This document shows positions 46,901 to 56,217 of a stretch of 64,000 bases of DNA, one piece after another; the first letter of the stretch is position 1, and each line of letters begins with the position of its first letter. Position numbers and translations under genes: made by a program. The notes below the pieces were generated by a model, which saw nothing but the letters and a program-made list of their open reading frames with translations, was not told where the DNA came from and made no database searches. This stretch comes from Plasmodiophora brassicae (lineage: Eukaryota > Endomyxa > Phytomyxea > Plasmodiophorida > Plasmodiophoridae). The stretch spans positions 1,240,001 through 1,304,000 of the forward strand of contig JASFAU010000004.1 in assembly GCA_039704465.1 (NCBI GenBank), read 5' to 3'.

Positions 46901-49005
46901 GGGCCGATTTGCGTCAGTGGGTCGACGTCCATGGGTCGCACGACGTGATAGCAAGCATTGCAACGGATTCGAATGCGATCATTCTCGTTCAGATCAACCC
47001 CAGTTCAAATTCGGCGCATTGCAGATCCATTGGAGTTAGCGAACGTGGTCGCCGTTGCACCTCATTGGTTGATGTTTCGCCTTCTCTTCAAAAGGTCTCG
47101 ATACTTGTTCATCAAGAGCATGGGTCGTTGCATGAGTTGCGGCTGGACACGCTCCCGAAAACAGCGCCAAACCAGGTTGTCAGCGTGCCTTCCTTCCAGT
47201 CTTTCTTCTCACCACCGGACCCGTCTGGTCCTGACGGTTCTCGCTCGTGGAACAGTCGGGACCCCGCCATATTCGATCGAGCACGGGTTGTCGCCGACGT
47301 GCCTGTTCGCGGCACATCTTCATCAACTCACCTTATTCGAGATATTGCAAAGTCGTTAAGCGAGGAACCCGGAGCCAGTGACATTGGTTCTTCAACCGAG
47401 ATCGCGTTGACTATTGAAACTTGCTTGCCTCCCGGGCATTGCATCGTCGCTATCCGAGCGATTCTTGATCGGCCGAACTCTGCTATGTCTTCCTTCGCGA
47501 TGACGTTGCCGTCCCTGCATCGCACGGTTCGGGTTACGCTGTCATCTGCTTCGCCCAATAGACGGGCGGTGGATGTCCCTCTGTCGCGATGGGAATCGGC
47601 GCAGCTGTCGGCTTTGTGGTTCATAGTCGATCTGCAGTGCAGCACGCAAGCGCTAGGAAACGCTAAAGCTGTTCCCGTGTTGTCGGTTCTATCATCAGTT
47701 GAAGTGTATTCCATGCCACGGTCGGAGTTCCATCGTGCGACACTGCCGTTCCTTTTCCCGTCGAAGTTCCATCAGTGGCCGTGGCCTCTACCTAACGATT
47801 CCGATATCTCCCGAGAGGTTACGCATGAGGTCCTGCTTGGTGCCGCACTTCGTATTTGCCAACGGCTAGGGTCCGGTTGTGCCGACGAGCATCATGTCAT
47901 ACTGGGACATATTCTTGGCCGCGTGGTCGAAGTTATTGGGCGTCCAAGTTTCGAGCTGCTAGATTCCCAGTTTCATGAGATTCTTATCGATGTACTTCAG
48001 TCTATCAAGCCTCCTCTTGAAAGTTCTTACCTTGGCGACCTTGCCCACGCCAGTCGGTTAGGTGGGCGACTCGGATTACGGGCACTTCTATCATGCATTA
48101 ATATGCGTCTGCAAGTCTGTGGGTCTGACGAGCCGTCCTGCAATGCTGCTCGCCTAATCCTGGGCGCTATTGATGATTCTCTTACGTTTATGGGAAAGTT
48201 CCGTGCTGAGTTCTGCTCTCTCCTGACTGGCCTTCCTTCCTTTATGGAGTCTTTCATTCTCGTTGGCCGGCGTGTGTTTCTGCAAGAGGACACAGCACCT
48301 GTGATGCATACGCCTGACATCCTGCCTAGCTTCATGGAGCTGGTCTGCGATTCCGCCATGTTGCTGGCAGACCGCGAAGCGGACGGCGTCTGCGCCGACG
48401 TGCCTTCCTTATTAGGTAGCGTTGTCGAATTTATCGGTCTCTGCTTGGTTTCGCCATTTCAAGCGGTACGTCACGCTGCATTCAAGAGGAGTTATATGAC
48501 ATTCGCAAGTGCATCGCAGCAGCTTGGCCTGAAAACCGCCCAGCTTCGACGATCGGAGGTCGAGCAACAACAACAGCAGCTAGCTGCCGCTGCTGTTCCA
48601 GATGATAGCGCCGCTGCTGCGGATGCTGGCAACTCTGGCGACCAGACTGGCGTCGGATCGTCCATCATCCCGAACCGGATGTCGTCCGTTCTCAACGGCG
48701 CCAACTCGTATCAATACTCAAGCGGTACGGGTCTTCGCAGCGGCACGACGACACGCTATCGATGCGACCTGTGCGACATCTGCCCCATCGTCGGACCCAG
48801 ATATCACTGCACCCATCCCGACTGCGCCGACTTTGACATGTGCGTCCCCTGCTTCACCGCCGGGGACTTCACTGGGTCCACCCATGTGTCAAGCCACGAA
48901 GTCGTCCTGCTGAACGAGCAGGCATCGTCGCAACCAAGGGCGGGGTCCTCACACAACACGGCCGCCGTCCGACTCAGCAGGCGTCGCGAAATGAGTCACA
49001 TTTGA
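40981..49005 (+). CDS. UBR4/BIG-like giant protein ending at a ZZ zinc finger
   Basis: 2,674 residues in one uninterrupted exon from the ATG at 40981. The N-terminal 1,500 residues are helical-repeat-like with an acidic patch (DDDDDEQSYLEDEKEADD, residues about 303-320). A Cys-rich segment near residues 1545-1600 (CAVFMCY...CPFCVRYC...RRCGC) sits where UBR4/BIG carries its UBR box and looks like a divergent version. A beta-propeller-like region follows (residues about 1700-2050), including VAAYGARHVHVLSYDASGK and VGLQWTSKGDLLVATSRVV, the pattern that places it in this family. A ZZ finger at about 2594-2640 has RCDLCDICPIVGPRYHC and CADFDMCVPCF. The protein ends about 35 residues later, so the C-terminal E3 module of UBR4/BIG is missing. 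N-degron recognition is therefore only a possibility. Confidence 0.72.
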   Translation: MEPAGGSGGQGQSVDTIDTLSIAIRLAKSLRYAGCAQGVDGHATPAVVGIRSAWANPDQVGHCVKELAEIVDRSRAGGDHVDILSDSAFRAHISALTRFASSVSSMTPAQDTFFVAVAERLATIHRVTRPRHGTPLTNLQMRTSDRIASCVFELALGAIARQTGDPALVASCRSSISTILSDSDTVDDDIGSGNEDDGDAPTATALVPRIPDLSSGIGYREQSQPRFTSTYGSDWEAIPGRAIFRTSSSNAMEVDFEGLTCNAFVNVADTGADLSHMCSRPRNETVPRNVPDEDPSENDDVFDDDDDEQSYLEDEKEADDSTTYDSREDSSRKAAIANASLEKRFHEKHDGLARLLRACTKYVAIVNVHSSAADLVSRLSITSSLLGIVASIERPLPSSEAIVTASIATLCAVLDLNAHLRQTVARSGCEYLQEFVTLSTSIKDVIARILHILKHHAPFVISQNARIASASSIMHSVLCYDVANFDELHSQTAFLSFTVDPSLRSRDDVAAAAASPAGIGDSASLGGSVSTSHNSSCTNLVEFGSGESTTLRLRVLEGLALGASLVPFAATLAADAIDDCSLGSARSSVKLGPASSFHSVRGDVIVNAEADAHCIHIGSQTLDLQKYHSFEECLRLLVGETGDDSLPITIFDKTAIAFLMLICSSKTSADVVGLREICASFTRFLVKVLSTEAGLGKLMRFVRPSHLEVVVGASLCCDSLLTSELLSLANALSRSSALSDDLRHRVVKAVLSPSTSFWAYCFPAATLKTVYVMVGPCPSARSILIDRLLVGFDTRVHCLPEDLSASMPSMAQDVLLLVALLMADDSNCRASALQRLMQTVIRKTNISFGPVVNVVHSAWASILFVLSFLVNRILLSPSSQLPVESLDTSFDMAARVDTDNAMHEFELHLLEKFPQRVQCPALTSSVLQSESADQFCDRLWHIMLDLSRKISARARQQEADDVSLTVFQTYVWHRLSELLCVMIPAAQCLPSRYETLSMYSPNLDPQCPTTAHFVRQCMFFSRLGPDRGVRRLMPPDPLLWLLDIIDICQRKLLQAGPDVAPRMWWLHYAIDASVQTLGFHLLSSDSGKHLPEMFILALLHLVDTYAAVIRKYCSSSLQVQPNLQEMSTDFLEVFASALEFGIGDASHLPPGSTDVADISLPDAFKPLSDFWRQLEKSHTLIGPPMSLLRSMQTTLLVVHQALETSLHTWPDVVARLASVAANVLEPLSGSRLAPLSQFFAVYAQFISQDGCASTFAGRSQRQDLIIHLGHVHNVLHRALLLCGRQGHMADDDSSVTRDPLVSLIVDCLAHLRRQQVAWLQEFYSASPESLGDIVQLIVSDQVAIVHEALRLALILTENHDRDNGKDRGDDMVSRFRHALMAPGNGAVDVVIRAAASVRAGPTERRIQEQCWTLLRRLLPSLSSVIFRGVLDRGDPFLNSVACKASALAESVLLDGSSPSAMYAIVSTLCRTASPQQCISCLNALLPRLNNRAAACVLDALDELIEVHISRKVGKNDASGVSSVSSVALPSAPLVLSCASATESPDSASCAVFMCYPETSSAPFELCPFCVRYCFYGKSYDIASSLMPVTSVRRRCGCSAIHVPVASEASISHDELSHSLPSAISADLLASLEQFISSRMNMIDQNPTIGQTTSLVSRIYAVQILPSGVLSSSVSAPGHASSSGSPAQGGSLLSPIMCPPESAEVSAALRVSPAVTRLACVLHQFSNEPLLVVAEQCAVNVYDRWRPPPQRNISNGPQTRMCSTSHIPFRIVGVVSHGDRVAAYGARHVHVLSYDASGKKHGRFRLELALEGFETNLPMPLVIVGLQWTSKGDLLVATSRVVFVFRLPGDSASARVGSVDPVYTTICSPEMIIKSAAICRDRYVYTMMADGTVLVDDFVHGMGRLESVAVRSSPVNSKDPSVIPAASSGVSVHYSRTLRRLVCTWSLGTRIYCLTADGSSVDVERAPISVPVNAGADLRQWVDVHGSHDVIASIATDSNAIILVQINPSSNSAHCRSIGVSERGRRCTSLVDVSPSLQKVSILVHQEHGSLHELRLDTLPKTAPNQVVSVPSFQSFFSPPDPSGPDGSRSWNSRDPAIFDRARVVADVPVRGTSSSTHLIRDIAKSLSEEPGASDIGSSTEIALTIETCLPPGHCIVAIRAILDRPNSAMSSFAMTLPSLHRTVRVTLSSASPNRRAVDVPLSRWESAQLSALWFIVDLQCSTQALGNAKAVPVLSVLSSVEVYSMPRSEFHRATLPFLFPSKFHQWPWPLPNDSDISREVTHEVLLGAALRICQRLGSGCADEHHVILGHILGRVVEVIGRPSFELLDSQFHEILIDVLQSIKPPLESSYLGDLAHASRLGGRLGLRALLSCINMRLQVCGSDEPSCNAARLILGAIDDSLTFMGKFRAEFCSLLTGLPSFMESFILVGRRVFLQEDTAPVMHTPDILPSFMELVCDSAMLLADREADGVCADVPSLLGSVVEFIGLCLVSPFQAVRHAAFKRSYMTFASASQQLGLKTAQLRRSEVEQQQQQLAAAAVPDDSAAAADAGNSGDQTGVGSSIIPNRMSSVLNGANSYQYSSGTGLRSGTTTRYRCDLCDICPIVGPRYHCTHPDCADFDMCVPCFTAGDFTGSTHVSSHEVVLLNEQASSQPRAGSSHNTAAVRLSRRREMSHI

Positions 49006-49113
49006 CATGTAAACTATTATGTTGTTTATTGCGGTTGGCAGGCGGCGTGTATTGAGGCCAGTGAGTACGTGGTTGACCGTATACGCCATTCGTAGACGTG
49101 ACGTTGGACCCAT

Positions 49114-50689
49114 TTATTTCCACAATTCCTCGATCTGCTCGAGAGACAGGCCACGCGTTTCCGGAAGGGTCGCCCCGAAGAACACGGCGCCGGCGAGGCA
49201 CACGGCAGCATAGAAGACGAAGACGCCATGCTGGCCTATGTGGAGGACCATGTCGTCGAACAGCAGCGTGACCAGGAAACTGCAGGCCCAGTTTGTCACG
49301 GTAGACAGGGACATTGCGACGGCGCGCACTGAACTGGGATAGATTTCCGAGCACAGCAACCACGGCAGAGGGCCGACGCCAAACGCAAACATGACCATAT
49401 AACCGCACCTGCGACCAACGTCAGTATTCCATCTTGCGGCACCAAACGCGGATTCGAACAGTGCGAAAATCTTGACATATGTTGCCAGTGAATAGTAAAC
49501 GGCAACGGCCATGACGGAGCAGGACAGCGCCATACCAACGCACGAACTTAGCAGGAACGTTCGGCGACCAACGCGTTCCATTAGGGTGCAGGCACCCGCC
49601 GTCGCAATGACCTGGACGGCGTTGACAAGGATCGACCCGAGCATCGAAACGTACGATGCCGAAGACGAGCCATTGTCGAACAGCGATTTCATATTGAAAA
49701 CAACGCCGTTGATGCCAGAGAACTGTTGAAGCACCATGAGGAGCACCCCAAGGACCACCGGGCGCCTGACTTGACTGGAAAACAACTGAACGTACGAGGA
49801 CGATTCAGCGCCAGCGTTGGCTTTGTCCTACAGGGCACCCAATCAGGAACGACGCATAAACATCCTTGGGGAAGCCATATACCAACCATTTCCGTGTGAT
49901 GAACCAGCGCCTGGAGCTCGTCCTCGACAGCATATTTAGAACCGCGTAATTGCCTCAGACTTGCACGCGCTTGCTCCGTCTTCCCTGAACTGCAGAGCCA
50001 GACAGGCGATTCTGGCGCCAGCAGAAGCATAGGCAGGAATTGCAGAACGACGAATCCAAGTGAAACGATCATCATGATCCGCCACCACCAAGCATGGGCA
50101 ATGATGGGCAACCCCAGCACGGATACGACCAGCACCCCACCAGAGATATTCACTGCCGTACAAACGTTGTCAACAATGCGATCCGACGTTTGCATAGCTA
50201 CAATGACGTACGCTGGTTAATGCATCCCAGCGTGCCGCGAAGGCTGGGTAATGCAATTTCGGCGACGTAAAGCGGTACAATGACGGAACTGTACCCGACC
50301 CCGGCCCCAGCCACGAGCCGGCCTGTAGTAAACATGGCTCGTGCGCCACCGCGACTAATGACCATCAGCACCGCGCCCGCGATATACGGGACGCAGTTCA
50401 GAAGCACAGCCGGCCTGCGTCCGTAGCGGCTGGCAATCGGCCCGCACAGCAACGCTCCCACCATGGCTCCCACATTCAGTATCGACCAGGCCAGATCGGC
50501 AGCCTGTCGATCGTTCTCAAACACCTCCTCCAGGACCGACTCTTCCGACGGGCTCGAAAACCCGGCATGGTACCCGAACAGCAGCGCGCCCATGCCCACC
50601 GACAGCGTCAGCACCCATGGCAACCGGTTATCCGCCCGCGACGCTGCCGTCGTCGTCGTCGTCGGCAGCAGCGACTCCTCGGCAGACAT
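49114..50689 (-). CDS. MFS sugar transporter (GLUT/HXT family)
   Basis: Proton- or facilitative-type hexose transporter of the plasma membrane. Start is the ATG at 50689 (MSAEESLLPTTTTT). Exon 1 carries LFGYHAGFSSP, GPIASRYGRRPA, VGYSSVIVPLYVAEIALPSLRGTLGCINQ, which are sugar-porter signatures (RxGRR, PxYxxE). Intron 1 (gtacgt...cggcag) joins to LNISGGVLVVSVLGL, then PESPVWL. Intron 2 (gttggt...cctgtag) joins to DKANAGAESSSYVQLFSSQVRRPV. The last exon has QQFSGINGVVFN (substrate helix 7), MERVGRRTF, GVGPLPWLLCSEIYPSSVRAVAMSLSTVTNW and a terminal LPETRG-LSLEQIEELWK. Twelve helices are expected and about 465 residues. It is close to the typical family length, with no extended cytoplasmic regulatory domain. 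Confidence 0.92.
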
Positions 50690-51230
50690 GGTGGGGCGCA
50701 GGTCGCACCTCCCTCCCCAACAACGAGATCCCCCAAATGATCGGTACGGCCCCGTCGGCCACTTGCCAGGCGGTGTTACAACTCTGGCTGGACGTACAAG
50801 ACGGCCGCCAAAAGGCGGGGTACATAAAGCCCCGGCGACTGTCGACTTTTGCCGCCCGCCTGATGACGGTCGCACCGGCGACGCCCCCCGCCGCTCGTCG
50901 ACAATGCTCGGCTGGAAGCTGCGCCCGCTCTATGTTCGCGGGTTTCGGCGTCAACCGCTGAGCGGCGCCATTCGACGGCACAGCGCATCGCATGCTGCTC
51001 ATTGCAAGCGACCTTGTCGTGCCGGAATGCACTTACAGTGCCCAGGGTCTGCCCCGATGCGTCATGGCGATGTATCGCTTGTCGTGATTCACGGCCGCTA
51101 GCTTCCGGCACAGCCGTGGCGAATGTCGCGCGCCCCTTTGACATCCGGCCGCGTGGACGCTGAACCAGCCATTCTTCCAAACCGTACATCCGGTTTACCA
51201 TCACGCGCTGCCCAGCGCTTAGGCCATACC
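50690..51230. other. Divergent promoter region
   Basis: 541 bp between the sugar transporter and the giant secretory ATPase-like gene. Frames running through it are GC-rich and lack support. The alternative upstream start of the giant at 51123 would extend the protein by 36 residues ahead of its signal peptide. Confidence 0.45.
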
Positions 51231-52877
51231 ATGGCATCATATCCACACCTCTGCATCGTCGCCGTCCTCGTCCTGTACTGCGTCAGCGTGCGATGCGCGG
51301 GACGCTTCCAGGTCAACGACGACGATCTCCGGAACCTGTTCCGGCCGGCCGTCCCGCCAGCGGTCGGCCCCGACAAACCTGTCGACGAGATCGCCGCGGC
51401 GTTCTGCCAGAAGGGCGACCTCAGCCGCGACGACACTCGCGAGCGCCTGCAGAGGCTGCTCGAACCGGCCAGCGGCGGTCGCGGTCCTCGCCGGACGCGC
51501 TCGCTCGTGCTCCTGGTCAACAACATCCTGCACTGCGTGCCTCGCGACGTGTACGCCGCCCTGGCTCCTGACATGATATCGTTGCTGTCGAGCAGCCTGT
51601 CGGGCCTCGACGAACCTGATACCGTCCCGGTCGTCAGCTCGATCATCGCCATCGTCATGCGGTGCGAACTCGGCGTCCTGGGGGCGCCCTGCGCCGACTA
51701 CGCCGACGCGTTGGCGACGGCCGCGGCCCGGGCGCCGCCTCTGGCGCACGCACGCATGATCAAGCCCGCCCAGCTCGACGATGCTGTCGCAACGGCCGGC
51801 GACCTGCTGTTCCCGTTCGCCAACCTGGTTGGCGATTCGTTCATCGCCGGCATGACGAGCCAGACGGGGAAGCCGCTCGAAGGGTACTCGCAGCGGGAGG
51901 CGGTCCTGTTCACAGCGCGCCTGCTCGGTGCCGTTGCTGACGCCGACGACGCTGCCCAGGTCGACCTGTACCGCCGCCTGACGCTGGCCGCATGGCTGTC
52001 CCAGTACGCGCAGGTCACGAACGCCAACTCGCTCGGCAGCGCCATTGTCGCCGACGTCGTCCACCTGCTTCTGCGATTTAACGGCGCGCTCTCGTCGATC
52101 GTTGTCCCGATCGGGTGGTCCCCGACGATAAAGTCGCCCGGGCACGCGATGATGATGGACCTGGCGCTCCTGCCGAGCGGCCGCGTTCGCGTTCGCATCT
52201 TCAACGCCGGCGCCGGGTCGCATCGGCACGCGCAGGTCGCCCACGACGACCGCCTGTCTGTCGTGCCCGTCGTCGTGTTCGACGAGGTCGACCCGGACCA
52301 CATATTCGAATCCGACCTGGTCGCGCGCCTCGTGGCGCTCTGCACGACGCCTCCGAATCAGGTCCCGACCGAGGCGCCGTTCGACGACGTCGACGTGTAC
52401 GACGTCGTCCTGCGCCGCCTGCACCCGTACCTGGTCGCCAGCGACGACGACGTCGTGCGAACGCGCTCGCAGCTGGCCGGCACGTGCACGTTCAAGTCGA
52501 TCAAGGCGGTCCTGCTGGCGGACCTGGGCGCCGATCGGTTCCGCCTCGTCAAGGCGCGCCTCGAGCGCCAGGCCCTGCAGGTCTGCCAGGACGCGTTGTC
52601 GAGCGTCGCCAACCCATCGTCCATCGACCTCGCCTGGGCCTTCGTCCTCCGCCTAGCGATGCAGAACCAGGCGCGCCGGGCCGTCAAGAACGGCCTTGAC
52701 GACGGAGACGGCGACGGCGACATCCGCGCCCTGATCGACAAGATCGAGGCGGCGCACGCCCGCCTGCCATCGTTCGACCCGGCCGTGTCGCAACCGCTGC
52801 CGCCCCCGAGCGCCGGTGCCGCGTCCTGCCCGACGCCCAGGCGACACGACGCCGCCGGATCATCCCCGGCGGTTCCC

Positions 52878-52934
<57 letters not shown>

Positions 52935-55900
52935 ATCAGCCTCGTAGGCGACTACGACCCCGCCCGGGGGGCGGTCGACGCCTACGTCCGGCGCCTAGCG
53001 TCGACGTACGCGCAGACGTGGCCCGACGACATGGAGCTGTTGCGGCCGAACGCGCTGACGGGCGCGATCCTGTCGCTGCCCGTCGCCAACCAGGCGGCGT
53101 TCGACGCGCTGGCCGACCCGGCCGGCCTCATCGACGACCTCGTCGCCCTGTTCGACGCGATCTGGTCGTGGGGCGCCCGCGGCGCGGTCAACGTGGAGCA
53201 GTCGGCGACCCAGTTCGACCGGGCCGTCGCGCTCGCCCAGGTCTACGTCCTCGTCTGGCAGGCGACGCTGGCGGCCGACGCCCGCCTCGGCGACCGATCC
53301 GCCGGCCTGGCGAAGGAGACGCTGGACGTCGCCCCGGCGTGCCGCCTGCTGACGTCCAGGACCGTCCTGGCGTACGACAACGCGTACGTGGACCGCCTGC
53401 AGGAGGTCATCGCCCTGGGGCAGTGCGGGCACGCGGCGTCGTCCGACCCGTTCGCCTCCAGCGGCCTGCACCGCGCCGCGAAGCGCCTCGTCGAACGATC
53501 GGCGGCGCGCCTGCCGTCGCCGACCAAGGAGCAGGACCGGCTGTTCCCCGACCGGCACGGGACCTGCTCGCCCGCGCGCAGGGTCGAGCTGCTGCTGGCC
53601 GCGTTCCACACGGTCGGCCCGTTGTCGCTGCGTCACGCGCTGCCGCTGATGACGCTGAGGCGCAAGCTGGCGTCGTACGCCTTGCATGGCGTTCGGTCGG
53701 TGCCGCGCCCGCTCGACGAGGTCGACGTGATGGACATCTGGGAGGGTGTGCCGGCCGCCCCTAACCCGTCCGCCTGCTATGCTGGTGTGGAACGCCCGCC
53801 GATGCCGGACGCCCGTGACTTCGCTGCCTACGACGATCAGGTCTACGCCGCCCGGGGCCTGCGTTCGTTCCCGACGGCGATCGCCAGGGAGATCACGTCG
53901 TCGGCTGCCAGGGGCGCCACAGAGAACGAGCTTCGCGTCCAGTGGCTGGCGTCGCGCGTCCCGCAGCTGACGACGATGTTCGGCGAGCAGACGACGCTGG
54001 CGGCGCTCCTGTTCGCCTGGCAGAACGGGCAGGTCGACGTGACCGCCAACGAGCACCGCCACTGGATCGACTACGTCGTGTTCCGGCCGCGCGCCTACTC
54101 GCCGTCCGCCGGCGTCCTCGACGCGCTCGTCGACGCCGCCCAGGCCGACATCCAGCGCCTGCGCCGCCTGGTCGACACGGTGCCGTCGACGCGCGTCGCC
54201 ATCGTCTACCTGTACGTGCTGTCGTTCCGTCTGTACCGTCGCCTGCGACGCGACACGACCGCGCTGTGCCAGGACGGCCTGTCGGGGCTGATCCGGTGGA
54301 ACCGGGGCTGGGCGCCCGACGTGCTGTCGCTCGCCCACGCCGCCCTCGTGATCGGACGCTCGCTGTCGCCGACGCTGGCCACCGGCGCGCTCCTGCTGGA
54401 CGCCCAGGCGCGCCGGCTGGTCGGCGTCGTCCCCGACGGGTTCGCCCATGTCGACCACGAGGCCGACATGGTGATCGCCGCCCACCTGCCCGGGATCGTC
54501 GACGGTGCGCCCGACGCCGCCTTCCTGCAGGCGGTGGCGTCGGCGCGCGTCTCGGCCATGGCGGACGACGACGTCGTCGAGTACGACGCGGACGTGTCGC
54601 GCTGGATCGCCAGCCGGTCCTGGCAGTGCCCGACGGCGACCTGCCTGGGCACAAGCGGCGGCGACGACGACGGCGCCGCCGCCGATTGCCGCCTGTCGTT
54701 GCTCGTGCCCGAGTTGCAGTGCCCCGGGTTCCAGACGCGCCACCTGGGCGCCGGCGCCGAGCTCACCGCCCTGAACTGGTGGCGGGCGCACCTGGAGCGC
54801 TTCCGGTTCGCCGCGCCCGTTCGACGCGAGCCGTTGGCGCCCGTCCCGACCTACACGGTGACGCCGGCGGATGCGAGCGCCGAGATCTGGACGTCGCTGA
54901 CGGTCGCCTTCGTCGACGGCATGTTCAAGGACCCGGTGGCGTCCATGCGGGTCGCCGGCCTCGACGGCGACTTTGTCCTTGTCGGGCGCGACCACGCCGC
55001 CGTCTGCTTCGAGCACTTCGGCGTCGTGGCCAACCGGGACGGCGGCGACGCCTACAAGGTCTGGATGCGGGCGACGGCGCCGGCGGTGACGGTCATCACC
55101 GATAGCACCGGCACCGGCATCGCCAGGGTCGAGCACAAATGGCACGGCGACGCCATCTACCAGTTCTACCCGCGGTGCCTGACGTGCGCGCAGAGCGCCC
55201 GTCTTCGCGAGCAACGCTTCCAGCTCGTCGACCTGGACGACGACAACTTCCGCGCCGTTCATCGCGTCGACGCGTACCCTAGCGGCACCCGGTGCTCGTC
55301 GACGCTGACGGCGGCGCTGCCTGACAGAGACGTCCGGGCGAACCTGTTCCGGTCGACGACGACGGGTTGCCATCGTCTGATGTACGCGCGCCTCGCCGTC
55401 GACGGCGAGCTGGTGGCCTTCAACGACTGCGACGGCGCCCGGGGCGACCTGCGCTGGGAATCCGACCCGACGCTGATGCTGTCGCCGGATCAGTCACTGG
55501 GCGGCGTCAGCGGTGGCCACCGCATGCTGATCCTGCAGAACGTTCAGGACGCGCGCGCGCGCAAGGCCCTGCTGACGTTCTGGGTGGCGGAGGCACAACA
55601 GGAGGGCGAGCCGCCCGTCGCGACGATGGACGGCACGCGGACGATGCTGGTCGACCTTGCCGAGCGGCGCCCGGATCCGGGCGGACGCGTCGAGTTGCTG
55701 CGCCCGTCGTCGCGCTGCCAGGCGCTGCTGGTCGTCTACCACGAGATGTACGACCGGCGGTACGAGCGCGCCATGCAGGCGCTGCGCACCGTGCACCTGA
55801 TGTCGTCCTGGACCGACGACGAGCGCGACCTCGTCCAGGTGATCGTCGCGCGCGTCGACGCCGTCCCCGAGGCGGTCGCCGTCCGGACGATGACGGCGCT

Positions 55901-56171
55901 GCTGGACGAACGCATGGCGTTCCTGCATGGCCCGCGGTCGCGGGCGCTGCCGGACGCGCAGGACACCCTGCGCCTGTACGTGCAGCATGTGACGACCCAG
56001 TCCAACCTGCCGTTGGCCATGCGCCTCGTGGCGTCCCGGCAGCTGGCCGCCTCGCCCGACCTGCTGCTGGAGCGCGACCAGGAGCAGCGCCTCCTGCTGC
56101 GGTGGCTGGACGGCGCCGGCGGCCACGTCAGGGTCGTTCTGCTGGCGCGCCTGCGCTGGCTGGCCGACGGC

Positions 56172-56217
<46 letters not shown>

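Noticed and set aside
52881..52931. CRISPR-like or regulatory repeat
   Set aside because: It is a simple TCG microsatellite in frame within a coding region; no spacers or dyad symmetry.
52995..55373. A 792-codon open frame on the minus strand
   Set aside because: Same cause: the antisense of the GC-rich giant gene, composed of Arg/Val/Gln/Asp-rich low-information sequence.
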